64,000 nucleotides of DNA, taken from Gnetum montanum (Eukaryota > Streptophyta > Gnetopsida > Gnetales > Gnetaceae). The stretch covers positions 7,879 to 71,878 of the forward strand of contig MNCI01020791.1 of assembly GCA_015680685.1 (NCBI GenBank), written 5' to 3'. The position numbers and the translations under genes were made by a program. The notes under the pieces are model-generated. The model had not been told where the DNA came from and searched no databases. It worked only from the letters and a program-made list of their open reading frames with translations. Shown one piece after another: positions 1-11,955 of this stretch; position 1 is the first letter of the stretch; the number at the start of each line of letters is the position of its first letter.

Positions 1-274
1 CGAACAAAACCTCTTTATTTATAGAGTGGATGAGTGGGTGTAATGGGCTCACTGTTCCATATAATTGATCACTCATGACTTAATAACATAAAACACACCT
101 CAACCAATGATCCACATGAGTGTTTTATTCATAGATGAGATTACTTACAAAAACATGAAAATACAAACACACAAACACACAAAAAAGATAAAAAGAAAAA
201 GTTGAAAAATGAAAAACGGAAAACAAAAAGTTGTAAAATCAAAGAAAATGAAAAATGTTTATTAATCTTTCTTG
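1..274. other. AT-rich stretch, no gene seen
   Basis: This is A-rich sequence with no credible reading frame on either strand. It lies downstream (minus-strand sense) of the gag frame that starts at 2251, so it is probably internal 3' sequence of that retrotransposon, which continues off the left edge. No protease or reverse transcriptase motif is visible here. Confidence 0.4.
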
Positions 275-2251
275 TCATTGAAATGGGGGATATCCCCCAT
301 AACTAAATGGTTGAGTATGGCAAGGATTAATAAATGGGAAACGAGGATCCTTGCATATTGGAAATATTGAAGTTGGTACATACTTATCACCTTGGATTTC
401 ACACACTTTATAATAAACACAGTGGGGCACTTCATACGATGTAGTTCCCAGATAACGAGTTGACACTATGATGTTTAGGACCGTTAGATGGTATGCAAGG
501 ATTGGGCTGATGCCTCCCATGGTTGTGTCATTGGGTCTTGTGGTTGTTGGAGTGTTTGATGGTGGCCCTAATGAAGTTACATGAGGCATTGGATTCGAAG
601 GTAAGGGTGCACCACAATGTTGGACTTGTGCTGAGTTGGAAGGTGCAGTGGCCTCAGAGTTGTGTTGTTCCTTCCTATGGCCGTGTTTAAAGAAAGGGCG
701 TCTTTGATGTTGAGGATGCTCTTCACTACTGTTAGTAGCAGCAACACAAGTGTTGTTCGTGGGTTGTGGTGGTACAAACACCTTAGGAACAGTTGGTGGC
801 ATTGTGGAAGGAGGGAAAGGATGAGAATGTTGGAAGTTAGGAGGGATGAAAGGTACACAAGGTGGTGGTTGTGTTGGAGGTATGGGTTGATAGTATTGTG
901 GAGAATGGTGTTGTGGTGAGATAGAGTATGGTGGCCCAAATGGAGAAACAGGATGTTGAACGTGATAAGCATTTGGATTCGGAAAGTATGGGGGGTGCCT
1001 TCAGTCTAAGGGTGGATTCCCCCATGTCTGAGATTGTTGCCACTATGGTCTAACACAGTATCTCTGTACGAACTCTGGATGTAACATGTTTCCCCAATGC
1101 TCATGTAGATGTAACAATATTGGGCATTGACCCTTGGGGTGATCGTACAGGCATATGTTGCATTCATATGTAGGATTGGCAGTTGAGCACTTAGTCCCTT
1201 CATCCCTTCTTTCTAAATGTCTATTATTTCACCCTACTTCTTGGGTTGTCAAAACTCTATCTCTAATGATGTTGATATATTCTCCACACTTTTGATTCAT
1301 CCATTCCAACATCTTATTGATCTTTGCCTCGGCTTCTTCTAACAATTGTTGTATTGGAAAAGATGATGTTTCCACCTTACGATTTGTTGATCTCTCCTTG
1401 TTATGATCATGGACCTTTGTTAAGTTGAGATTTTGGTCCTGTTGATGTTTTTCAACACTCTCCCATGTAGCTAATTCTCCTTCTTCTTTTGCTACCCGCT
1501 TAATAAGCTCTTGGATTTGATGGGTTCGTAGTTTGTATAGTTGACCTCGGGCATACGTTCCTAAGGTCTCTCTGGTTTCATTACGTAGCCCATCAATGAT
1601 GTGGCACATTAGCCTTTCCTTAGAAAACCCATGGCCTCGACAATTGTTTAATAGTGCACAGTATCTTTCTAAGGCCATGTCCAAGGGTTCATGTTTTTTC
1701 TGTTTCCATCCTTGGATTTGTTTCCTCAAGGTTGACACTCTTGCGTAGGTTTGATATTTTTCATTAAAGACCTCTATCATTGTTGACCAGCATCGTATCA
1801 AATTTGGTTTTAATGTTCTATACCATACTTTATCTTGGTCAACGAGTGTCATAGGAAAGAGCTTCAGTTTTTGCCAACTGTTATCAATGTTATTCCATGT
1901 GCAGGCATCGTAGAAGGCTAGTAAATGTTGATGCGGATCTAAGTCATAGCCTCCTAAAAATTTTGGAAAGTTATTTAAATCGAGCCTGCATAGTCGGCTC
2001 TCTTTACGATGCCTACGTGAGATTCGAACAGCCTCTTGTATTTGCGTTAGGCTTGTAGTGGCCAGTGGGGGTTCATCGTCATCGTGTAAGTTAGGCTTTC
2101 ATGCGTTGTGATGACGTTGTTTTTGTTCATTCTTATAGGAATCTCCCACTTCAGGCTGTATACCCCAACCTTCATCGTCATATAGCTCATTGGTTCTCCA
2201 ATGAACTTCCTCACTAAGTGTGGCATTATTATCATCTTGTAGGAGAGGCAT
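275..2251 (-). pseudogene. gag: Gypsy gag (element A), broken by three TGA codons
   Basis: This is the structural (capsid/nucleocapsid) protein of an LTR retrotransposon, translated leftward from an ATG at 2251. One frame of 659 codons can be followed to 275. It is interrupted only by TGA codons at 2099-2101, 1229-1231 and 1001-1003, with no frameshift. The core is a retrotransposon gag domain, with FPKFLGGYD, WQKLKLFPMTL and a central FNEKYQTYARVSTLRKQIQG block. A zinc knuckle follows (CNICLYDHPKGQC, near 1130-1170) and then a long proline-rich tail. The same blocks occur in the plus-strand gag at 43751. No protease follows the tail, unlike that relative. The primer site and LTR lie directly upstream, so the 5' end of the element is complete. 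It is probably not translated whole today. Confidence 0.85.
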
Positions 2252-2363
2252 TGTTGTGTGTGAATTTATGTGACTTTTTATAATTTCTTCTTTTTAAGAG
2301 ATATATAATTAAGTTCTTTAAAACAACCTTGTATGATATAACTAATCTATATAACTAGCACCA

Positions 2364-2381
2364 TCCCTGGCAACGGCACCA
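2364..2381 (-). promoter_or_regulatory. Primer-binding site, tRNA-Asp type
   Basis: Directly inside the LTR, the minus strand reads TGGTGCCGTTGCCAGGGA. This matches the complement of the plant tRNA-Asp 3' end (TGGCGCCGTTGCCGGGGA) at 16 of 18 positions. Both differences are CpG-type transitions. It would prime minus-strand DNA synthesis. Confidence 0.8.
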
Positions 2382-2382
2382 A

Positions 2383-3335
2383 TGATGAGTGGCGAGGTAC
2401 CCCTACACTCAACCATACGAAACGAGCGTCGCACACGCAAGACGGTCGAACTCCATAGATGGACTAGTTGTGGCATCTAGATAGTTAGCCTTAGGTTGCA
2501 GTTCGTTGTCTTCCCACCTAGACTAGTATTGCATATGTCATGTATGGTTTAGTCTAGATGAGGAGTATGATGTGTTTCCTAATCTATGCTACTCTTGAAG
2601 GCAATGGAAAATAATACTAACTAAGCTAATCTAGGAGGGATAGGGTAAGAAATCTAATCTAGCCTAAGTGCGACGAGCAACCGATGCCTTGATCAACCGT
2701 GCACATCTTGGACTTCGTGCACGACTACCACTGGGACTACCAAGTGTAGACCCCAAATACGCCACTGGGTTTCCAAGCGTAGATCCTAGCTACACCACTG
2801 GGCTACCAACTGGTCACACTTAAATGCTCACAACCAAGTCGTACTCGTTCCGCTTCTAGGAGTTTAAGGATGGGAGACTAATCGCGATGAGTAACTAATT
2901 CCTTGACTAGCCGTACACACCCGTGGATGCTCAGAGCCAAGTCGTACTCACACCGCGCTACGAAAGCAATAAATAACATTAAATAAATAACAAATAAATA
3001 AACTAAGTGAATGCTGCAATGATGAAGTAATCTCGATCTTTATTTCCGGTCATGTGCGTGTCCAAGTACGGCACACTCGAATAAAGACACTGTACAATTA
3101 CATTCACCACACTACGGGCAGACACGGGAAAAAATCTAACTCTGGAGGGATCAAACTGCTAGAGCTTTGCTACTCTAAAATTGGGATTCCGAACAAGGGA
3201 GAGCCATGTCTTATTTATAGATATGGTGACAGACTACGATATCGCATACGCGATATCGTAGGGGAAGATGCGATTTCACTGCTGCGATATCGCGGGGAAT
3301 GCGATATCACGGCCTGCGCGAACCGCGTCTCATCA
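2383..3335 (-). repeat. 5' LTR of element A (953 bp)
   Basis: The LTR is bounded by TGATGAG and CTCATCA, the inverted termini shared by the LTRs at 42665, 48945, 56237 and 61896. In minus sense it contains palindromic GCGATATCGC-type motifs, a TATA box, and the internal block around TAGTCTAGAT. It is closest in sequence to the solo LTR at 56237-57006, forming a subfamily distinct from the 42665/48945 pair. The partner 3' LTR lies outside the window. Confidence 0.85.
3212..3318 (-). promoter_or_regulatory. LTR promoter: palindromic GATATC cluster plus TATA box
   Basis: Repeated GCGATATCGC-type palindromes (some decayed, e.g. CGCGATATCGTAG) lie immediately upstream of a TATA box (TATAAATA on the minus strand, 3212-3219). 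The same arrangement is present in the other LTRs of the family. Transcription would run leftward into gag. Confidence 0.65.
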
Positions 3336-3600
3336 ACTCTCAAATGTAATTTCACATTCATCTAAGTAAATAAATGGTGCATGTTTCTTGGTTTCTTCTA
3401 CTAGTGACTTTGCAATCTTTGATAAATTTTCTATAAATTTTTGATAATATCCATTATGAATAATAAAATATTTAACATCTTAATTATTTGTGACCTATGG
3501 ATAATATGTGAAATGAATCTAATTGTGTATCAATCTACATAGATTTCTTTTAATAAAACCTTGTGCCCTAAAACAATATCATCTTGGATCATTAAGTGGA
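3336..3600. other. No gene seen
   Basis: AT-rich flank outside the LTR of element A. No reading frame or repeat is recognised here. Confidence 0.4.
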
Positions 3601-4230
3601 TTTTCTACCAATTAAGCTTTAAGTTTATTTTAATACATATTTTTAGTATTTTCTTTTAGCAGTATAAATCTTGTTTAAATTTAGAGTTGTATGTAGAAAA
3701 ATCATCTATGATAACTTCTACCTCATTGTTAAATATTTTTTTGGAATATATTGACAACTAGTCTTTAGAAAGTGGTAAGAGCATTATAAACACCGAATGA
3801 CATTTGTTGATATGCAAATACTCTTCATGAAATAGTGAATGTGGTCTTTATTGATATTCTCATGTCATGTGAAATGAATTATATGCATCCAAAAAGCTAT
3901 AGTATTGATGTCTTGTAATGGAATATAGCATTTGCTTAACAACTTGTAAAGAAAAGCGGTCTTTAAAAGTTTCCACATTCAATAATCAGAAATCAATGCA
4001 AATCATCCAATTACAAATCTTTTCTAGAATAATTATTAATGGGCTAACACATTCTTTATCTATAATCAACTAAATGAATCCTACCTTGAGTAACTTCTCA
4101 ATTTCTTATTTTACCACTTTCTTTAACTTTGAATTCAATCATCGATAAGGATGGTGGCATGGCTTGACAATAGGGTTTGTATAGATTTGATGCTCATCAT
4201 CTGACCATGTGAACACTATGGATTATTTAT
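3601..4230 (-). pseudogene. Decayed Gypsy reverse transcriptase fragment
   Basis: Read on the minus strand, about 4050-3830 gives recognisable RT blocks in one frame: CIDF, then LLNVETFKDRFSL, then YYSFLDAYNSFHM. These correspond to the region leading into the RT palm in Athila/Tat-type Gypsy elements. Several stops and frame changes break it and the YMDD region is not recoverable. It resembles the plus-strand RT fragment at 27900-28800. It is an old insertion older than, or independent of, element A. Confidence 0.6.
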
Positions 4231-4549
4231 TTACTATCTCAAATAATCTTTATTTTTTATATTTACTAAGATTGATGTTGATGAATATCAATTTTTCATT
4301 ATAAAGGAATAACATATTCTAGAGTGTCTAGTAATTTTTTAAGTTCTAGTTTATCTAGAATTTCTAACCCTTCCCATTCCATGTCTTCTTATTATTAATA
4401 TTATACTTGGAAAATTTTCTTCATTAATCACTCTATCTTACTTGTTTCTTCTATGTAGGCCCATTCCATTGGTTACATGCATATGTTGAAATTGCACTCT
4501 TTCTCATTTGTAAGTCACTAAATATATTCCTATTTTATGCATACATCAT

Positions 4550-4960
4550 ACAAGAAATGTTGTATACATATATCTTCTATACATGTTTTGCATGATAAGG
4601 TGCTTCTTTTCTTGACTATTACTAATTTCTACACGTAGTTGCACCCTATATGATTGTACGTAATGCATGGAACTCTTTGTCTTTGTAAAGCTCCTCTTTT
4701 ATCTCCCTTTGAAACATTCAAGGATAAGTGTTTAATCCATAGCTTAGCATAAATCATACTAAGACATACTCATCCTATACTAATAATGATTTTTTTCTTA
4801 TTCTACCCAACATGAATTACCTACAAATAACATTTGTAGGGCATTATCATCCACTTATAAAGGTTACAACATCTACCTATCTAAGCGGAACTAATATAGA
4901 TTGATCTATAATCTCTAGTTTGATATTACATTTCATGGAAAGTTCTAGGCTTTATAAATA
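4550..4960 (-). pseudogene. Decayed protease-region remnant
   Basis: On the minus strand a stretch contains QRVPCITYN, which aligns with the conserved KVPCITYSD/RVPCIAYSD segment just after the protease of the elements at 46424 and 27326. It sits upstream (minus sense) of the RT remnant, the expected PR-RT order. No active-site triad is readable. The call rests on this one short block and on position. Confidence 0.4.
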
Positions 4961-5937
4961 TCTTGAGAGATAAGATTTACTCCTGAGCCTAAATATAAAA
5001 AAGATTGACATGGAGTATTCCCTACTATTTGTATGTAGATTAAGGGAATTCTAGGATTTGTTTTATTTTTGGAAAGTATTCCCTACTATTTGTAACTTCT
5101 TTAATCCAATGGATTATGAGTAAGCATGACAATGATAACTTCTTATTTTATTTTTGTCGAAGCATGGTTTTTGTAAAAGAACTTCATATGATAGCAACTA
5201 AAGTTGGAGTCCCATTTGTGTCTCACTTCATAGGGTTGGATGAAGTCCTAGTCCTACCAATATTCTCTAAACTCATTCTTAAAAAGGAAATTTCTTTAAT
5301 TTAGGATCATATTTTTTGGTAGGATCCTTTCCTTTTTCATTAAAAATCCTTGTTACATTCTTCTACTATTATTGAATTGGTGATTCTCCTTGCATGAACA
5401 TAAGTCGTACTAAAGGAAATGAATTAGGAGGTTGTTATGGATGTTGCATAGATTGATAAGGAACATAGGACAATGTTGAAGTTCCAAATTATAACACTAA
5501 ATGGAAATCTTATTGTATGAAGGTTAGCCCTCCTTTTGACACTAGTTAAGATTGTTGTAGCTAAATTGGAATCAATTATGCCACAAGAAATAACTGTAGT
5601 AAACTCATTTTGGGTGGTTTACTGATCTCTAGTATCGTAAAGGCACATATGCCTACAAATGGCCTCAAATGGTATTTAATAAGGTGAATCTAACTTGAGT
5701 TATATAATAAGCAAGATTTATTGAGGTAAAAAGAAAGAGAAAATTTAAGAATTTGAGTCATATATGTAAGTGATATCTACCTCTTCTAGTTGTCCTTTAG
5801 CATTAATGAAGGATCATCAACCAGGTTGTGTCAATAGGCATGCGTTGATGTAGCCCCATCGATGCATCCCCATTAACACATGGTGACATGCATCAATACT
5901 AATGTACGTGAAGCCTATATAAATGCATGCACCAAGT
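4961..5937. other. Unassigned AT-rich DNA
   Basis: No supported gene. The last 130 bases (around 5800-5935) hold repeated GATGCAT/CATGCAT words also seen near 50080-50170, suggesting a shared old repeat. A short plus frame (5116-5304) has no recognisable domain and is probably chance. Confidence 0.35.
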
Positions 5938-7257
5938 GTAGATTGTTAAAATTAGGAGGGGGATGAATAAGTTTCCCAAATTAAAACTTAAACAATCAAA
6001 GCATACATACTAAATTTAACATGATTCCCCAACATGGCTAGTTCACACTCTGAGGGTAGATCACAAACACACCTCCAAATTTTGTTGCTCTCAAAATGTG
6101 ATTGAAGGATCCACATCCTAAATAGTCTTCAAGCCTCACTATGAAGTGTTGTACCATAGCACCTATCACTCAACCCCACAATGTCCCATCGGGCTTGGAA
6201 ATGTGGTTTCAAGGCATCCAAAAACTTTATAGTCTTGAGCTCCACACCAAAGTACTATAGCACTGACAACTCAATCCCATAGGATCCCAACAAGCAAAAG
6301 CAAGATGCCTTCCCACAAGAAGCACATCAACCCCATAGGGTAACAAGAGAGAACAATTACAAGGGATAAATGCAACTTATCTTGTTGATCCTTGTACATT
6401 GAGGTACAACATACTTTACAATAATCAAATGATGATACAATGATGGAAAAAAAAGGATACAAATGATTGTACAATGATTATAAATAAACTTGTAGTTTTC
6501 GCAATGCACATCAAGTCTTCTTATAGCTACTGTGTTTCTAAATCCTTCTTGGAATGTGTGCAATAGTTAGGCAATGGTCACTAACAGTCATGGGAGATGT
6601 CTTTCTTGTGCCTAAGATGTGTCTTTGAATTTTCCTTCAATTTTGGGAAGACATCTTTATTTCCTAAAAGATGTCTTTTTGATGTCTCCATTCTAGAAGA
6701 TGTCTTTGTATTGTGGAAGATGTCTTTTTGGTACTGAATTTCATTCTATAAACACATATTTTTCTTGTGAAAGATGCCTTGCTATTTCTAAGAGATGTAT
6801 TTCTGGGTATTCTTGAATTCTAGCAAGATGTCTACTAGTTTTGGAAGACATCTCTTCTGTAGAGGCCAAAAATGAAACTACTTGTTTTGATACTAGGAGC
6901 CTCCAGATGCCTCCAAACAAGCACCCATAGATCTTATAACCTCCCAGACTCATCAAAATGAGATAGAAACACTTCCAAACATGGGAAAACCTCAAAAAAA
7001 TCATCCTCAACAAAAATAGACACATTTTTCTTGAATTCTTCATATTCATCCATGCTCCATTAAGTCCTTGTGATTCCAAATTTGCGTATGAGTTCTTAGG
7101 TCCTTTGCTCTTTCTCCTGTAAATACAACAATCACACAAACATCCTTGTACTCCATTTTCCTTAACATTTTGACACACCAAAAGGTCCACAATCTCCCCA
7201 TTTTTGTTGATGTTCAAAACTTAAGAAAATGGTTAGTGATCATACATATATAACCAT
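5938..7257 (-). repeat. LTR of Copia-like element (3' side)
   Basis: The first 600 bases are a diverged direct copy of 11151-11700 (shared GATGAATAAGTTCCCCAAATT-type block, CACACCTC, AACCCCACAATG). The remainder (6570-7220) is repeated at 23935-24520 (GGGAGATGTCTTTC, GGAAGATGTC). The central block present at 11700-11955 and 23691-23930 is missing here. The right boundary is taken from the polypurine-like tract next to it, so the exact end is uncertain. Confidence 0.6.
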
Positions 7258-7263
7258 ATTACT

Positions 7264-7278
7264 CTTCCCCTTTTTGAA
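7264..7278 (-). promoter_or_regulatory. Possible polypurine tract
   Basis: The minus strand reads AAAAAGGGGAAGAG immediately upstream of the presumed LTR start. Polypurine tracts prime plus-strand DNA synthesis in LTR retrotransposons and sit at this position. Confidence 0.4.
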
Positions 7279-9589
7279 CAGCAATAAAAAGGATAAAGTA
7301 CCCAAACTTGAGGCAAAAGAGATATAATTTTTAGATAATATTTAGGATCACACATTATGACATAATCCCAAAAATATATAGTAAAGCAAGAGAATCAATT
7401 TAAGGAACATAGATATATCAACATTAAGATCCATGAAAAGGTGCCCCTTAATTTTTCAAGAACTAATCCAAGCCTTCCATATAATATTCAAACTTAAGGC
7501 ATCAAGTGAAGTATAGGAATTGAAGATCAAGTAACCTATCTCTAAATCAATAAGTCATTAGTAGTTTTCATTGCATGGTTCTTTCATTTTCTAATATTTT
7601 TCATCCTTTTTAAAAAATTAGCAAAACACTAGGGTAGTATAGCAATACTAATTGAAACTAGCCATGCCAAATTCTTAGTTATTAATCTCAAGGCAAACTA
7701 TTCCATAGATGATTTAATCAAAATCATAAATACTTCAAAAACATCATCATGGTCTTGCTCATAATGTCAACTACTTACTTTACAAAAATAGGTACTTCTT
7801 ATTTTAGCTTATGAATGAATATCAAGTAGGTGGGCTAATATTACATTAAGATTTTCTCTTATCAGTTCAAGACAAATGAACTATAACTAAAAAACACATA
7901 ATTTTTATTCCAAAGATAAGAACAAGTAGTCCATATCAATGCCTCACTAACACTTGTATCTATTAAACAAAAATTATTAACATTTACAAAAGGATAGAGA
8001 ACTAACATGAAAAAGCATAGATAGGTATTTGTTTAAAGCAATACAAAAAATACAACACAATCATTTTTCAAACACAACTCATATACCTTATTTTTACCAA
8101 AGGATATTAGGAACACAGATTCAAGATACAAAAATGCCCCTTGAAGACCCTTTTGTACTCATTTTGTAATATCTTGCTATTTTAGTGTTTCTTGGCTCAA
8201 GTCTCTAAAGACTTCCCCTACATTGGTGTCATCCAAGATGAAGATGGCTAATGAGTAGGCTTCCCCTATACATGTGTATCTTTTCTTGGGCCTTTAAGAT
8301 CAATGTGAAAATATTGTAACTCACAAAAACACTATGATGTTAGGTCAACATTAGGTTGAACTATGGAGATCAAGGATTTCAACTAGAAATATTAATAGCA
8401 ATTTTTAAAGCCTTGTCTTATCTCATAAATAGTAAAAACATCCCAAAGGTTATGAGTATAGAAATAGATCATCACAAGAACTTCAAATTAAGCAAGATTG
8501 AATGGAAATCAAGAAATCATTACAAGTGATACACTATAAATCTTTACAAAACCAATCATTTAGAAAAAACATAAAATAAGAAAAATTTTCCTTTATATTT
8601 ATATATATATCATGACTTACCAAAAGAAATTATGAACACCTTTTCTAGTTCCAATCTATCATTGTGAGTACTAAAGATCTCTAAGGTGAGTATTTATCAA
8701 CATACAAAAGGTTAGATATTAAATCATTAATAGAGTGAGCGAAAGTAAGTTTATATAGCATATAAAATTCAAGAGCTTTGACCAATAAAGATCATTTGTA
8801 AGTAATGATTTTAACAATTCTTAAATAAATGTTTTCTTTTACAACATTACCAAATGAAAATGCTCTTTCTTACTCATTTCTAACTGAGGGAGAATGAAGT
8901 GGAATGTGTTATTGCTTAAGTATCTTTTGATGGAGATATAAAATGACTTATGCTAGTGGCCTTTTGTATGATAAACGATGATTAAGAACATACTCTCCCT
9001 ACATACATGTAGATTTTTGTGCTCCCTTTGAGTTCTTTTATCAAAGGCGATTAACAAGGCTCTTTTATCATCATGATACTATTCTTGCAAAGCAATCATA
9101 TGATCAAGTATGAAGATTAGAGTCTCCTATTAGTAGTATCAATGGTACTTTTAGACATGTATCTTTAAAAGATTCAAGAATAATGCTTTTCAAAAGTACT
9201 AATTCAAAAGAAAAGAGCTTTAATATATTAGGAAAGCATAATAAACAATGAATAGTTCATCCCAAGGTTTTCAGACCCAGAATTACATGCAATGGTTAAA
9301 GGTTAAAAACCAAGATAGGAAACCAAAAGATAATTTACAATAATTTCATTACAAGTACCACACCATGGACTTTCATAAATCTAATTCCATCATGATCATA
9401 TAAAGGATACCATAAACAATTAAAAGAAATCTTCTCTTATAAGAGTTGATATAGAGATAACATTCCATAAATAAGCACACATCAAAAACAATTTAGACTT
9501 TCCAAATTAAATACTGATAAAAAATTTAGCAAGAAAGAAGATAGAAACTTACCATGACTTACCTTGCTTGCAATTAAAAATTAAGGTTC
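7279..9589. other. Copia-like element interior with no pol seen
   Basis: About 2.3 kb of very AT-rich DNA lies between the gag remnant and the 3'-side LTR. No open frame longer than 60 codons exists on either strand, and no integrase, RT or RNase H block is recognisable. Either pol has decayed beyond recognition by eye or the element never carried it. Confidence 0.45.
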
Positions 9590-11110
9590 CTAGAGTGCTA
9601 GAGAATGAGATTCCTCTTTCAAGGTTTCTCTTTTTGCACAAACTTCTTCAATTTTCAAGACTTGGCTCCTTTTCACAAATTTCCTAGATAGTGTCTTCTC
9701 ATTCTTAGGTTCCTTCCTCTTGACTCTCCAAACTTTTTGAACTTCCTCATTCTTGTGAGTTGTCGAATCTTTCTTGACTCCACTTTGATTTGTTTGCATA
9801 TCCTTTATAACCTACGAAAAATCCTATCTAGGCATATTTGGATAAGATGAAGGAGTCCTATGATATGACCATTGCTCATTTGATAATATTTTAAATTTCA
9901 CTTCCATTGCTTATGCCAAAATTTATGACAATAATCAAATCTCACCTTCTTATAGTAGTTAAAATGATCATACCTTGGAGCTTCTCTTGGTTGAGATGTA
10001 GTGCCTATTGATTCCTCATTCTTTGAAGTGGCCTTTGGTTGAGATGTAGTGCCTATTGATTCCACATCTATGTCCACTATTATCATGTGAACCTCTTCCT
10101 TATCAAAGAACCATGTGAAGGGACTCTTTTCCTTTGACTAGACTTTCATTCACAAGTTTAACATCTACAAGTTCTTCCTTAATCTACTCATAAGATTCAA
10201 TTAGCTCTTTATTCTCAACCCTAAGGTCTAAGATTTCTTTTTCAAGATCAGAAATTGTTAAATTTAATGAAGAAACATCTTGATCCTTATTTTTTACTTT
10301 CTTAGTTAAGTTTACACAAAGACTTTCCAACTTACATAATGGGTCACACTTTTCTTCCTCATTCTCATATTATTCATCAACATTAGAAAGGCCAACATCA
10401 TCATTTGTGAGAGACATATAGATGAGATTAGAATTTTTTGAGGGATCATCTACCTCTTTCTTGCCTTGGTCTCCATCATCCCAGCTTGGATGAATGTTAT
10501 TTCTTCTCGTTTCTTCACTATAGTCATTCTCTTTAAACCTGTAATCATTGGGACATTTGAAGACCAAATGGCCTCTTCCATCACATATCCAATATTCTAT
10601 AGAAGAAATATCAAAATTAGAATTTGAAATATTTTTACCTCTTTCTCTACCTCTAAATTGATTGGATCAATTCTCTTTTGAGAAATTTCTTAGACATCCA
10701 TTTTCTTACTTTTGATCATTGGACAAAGAGTTCTTGCTCATCTACTCAATTACATAGGTTAGCTTTTGAACCTCAACCTTAAGTTCTAAGTTTTATTACT
10801 TGAGATAAGAACATTCATCATTAAGAACTATACTTTTCATTTTTGTAACATTCAAAGCATATTTTTAACTTAATTCATAAATTTTGAAAAGAAAGAATCT
10901 CATTGCAAAATATTCCATATCTTTCATCAATATCACAAACACTATTAAACTTGCAAGAGTAGATACTTTTATTTCTAAATAGAATGAAAGGTTTACCATT
11001 TTGGAAGATATGATATAGAGATTTGATATAGCAGTTGATAAAGACAATTAGTCTCCTTGATGAAGTATATCTGGTGTTGAAAGTCCCTTCCATTGTTCAC
11101 TCTTGGAGAT
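9590..11110 (-). pseudogene. gag: Copia-like gag remnant with zinc knuckle
   Basis: Several minus-strand pieces form a broken nucleocapsid gene just downstream of the primer site. Around 10530-10600 there is a CCHC-type knuckle reading YWICDGRGHLVFKC, where the first cysteine is replaced by tyrosine (a G-to-A change). Lysine/glutamate-rich coiled-coil stretches flank it, for example LEKEILDLRVENKELI near 10200. A second decayed finger-like block (YCHKFWHKQWK) starts at about 9900. The pieces lie in different frames with stops between them. A Copia origin is inferred from the tRNA-Met primer site and gag style; no pol confirms it. Confidence 0.55.
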
Positions 11111-11134
11111 TGATGAAGAGCACAAGAGTACCAA

Positions 11135-11146
11135 GCTTTGATACCA
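11135..11146 (-). promoter_or_regulatory. Primer-binding site, initiator tRNA-Met type
   Basis: The minus strand reads TGGTATCAAAGC, one base off the classic plant TGGTATCAGAGC primer site. It lies 5 bases inside the LTR that begins at 11151. Confidence 0.75.
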
Positions 11147-11150
11147 CTTA

Positions 11151-11955
11151 TGGATCATTGAACTTAGAAGGGAGGGGGGATGAATAAGTTCCCCAAATTA
11201 AATCTTAAACCAACAAAGCACACACACTAAATTTAACATGATTCCCAAACTAGGGTAGTCCACACTTAGATGATAGATTGCAAGCACACCTCTAGACTTT
11301 GTTGCTCTAAAAATGTGATTGAAGATCCACACCTTTTATAGTCTTCAAGCTCTAATCTATAGTGTTTTACTGTATCACCAATCATTCAACCTTGTAAGGT
11401 CCCATTAAGCTTGGAAATGTGATTTTAAGGCTTCCACCAACTTTACAATCTTAAGCTCTGCACTGAATTGTTGTATCGCAACACCAACAACTCAATCCCA
11501 CAAGATCCTAAGAAGCTCAAGCAAGATGCCTTCTTATAAGAAGTACATCAATCCCATAGGGCAATAAGAAAGAATAATTACAAGGAATAAATGTAACTTA
11601 GTTTGCTCATCCTTATATGTTGAGGTACATAACACTTTACAATAATCAAATAATGATACAATGAATAGAAACAGAAAATACAAATGATTACAAAATGATT
11701 GTACAATGAGCGTAGCAAACTCCTTGACTAGAAAACTTGCCAAACTATTTTGCACATTTTGAGCACCACTGACAACTCTCTGCACAGTTTCTAAGTAGGC
11801 TGTCAGCTGGATGAATTACCTAGCTAGAAAACTTACCAAACTACATACAACCTAAACTTGAAACATCCAATTCTTACCGAAGTGACATAACGCTACTCGA
11901 ATTACGATAGCCTGGTGAAGCAAGGATGCCTTGAAAATTTGGAGTGTTTCATTGG
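11151..11955 (-). repeat. LTR of Copia-like element (5' side), truncated
   Basis: Positions 11151-11700 match 5938-6480. Positions 11705-11955 match 23691-23930 (CCTTGACTAGAAAACTTGCC through GGAGTGTTTCAT). The block that should follow (present at 23935-24520) is absent, and unrelated sequence begins at 11956, so this LTR was cut by another insertion or a deletion. Confidence 0.65.

Noticed and set aside
1006-1203. Minus-strand 65-codon frame
   Set aside because: It is a different frame of element A gag; the zinc knuckle is read in the neighbouring frame.
3054-3365. 103-codon plus-strand frame
   Set aside because: It lies within the LTR of element A and is read against the direction of its promoter; the codons come from palindromic repeats.
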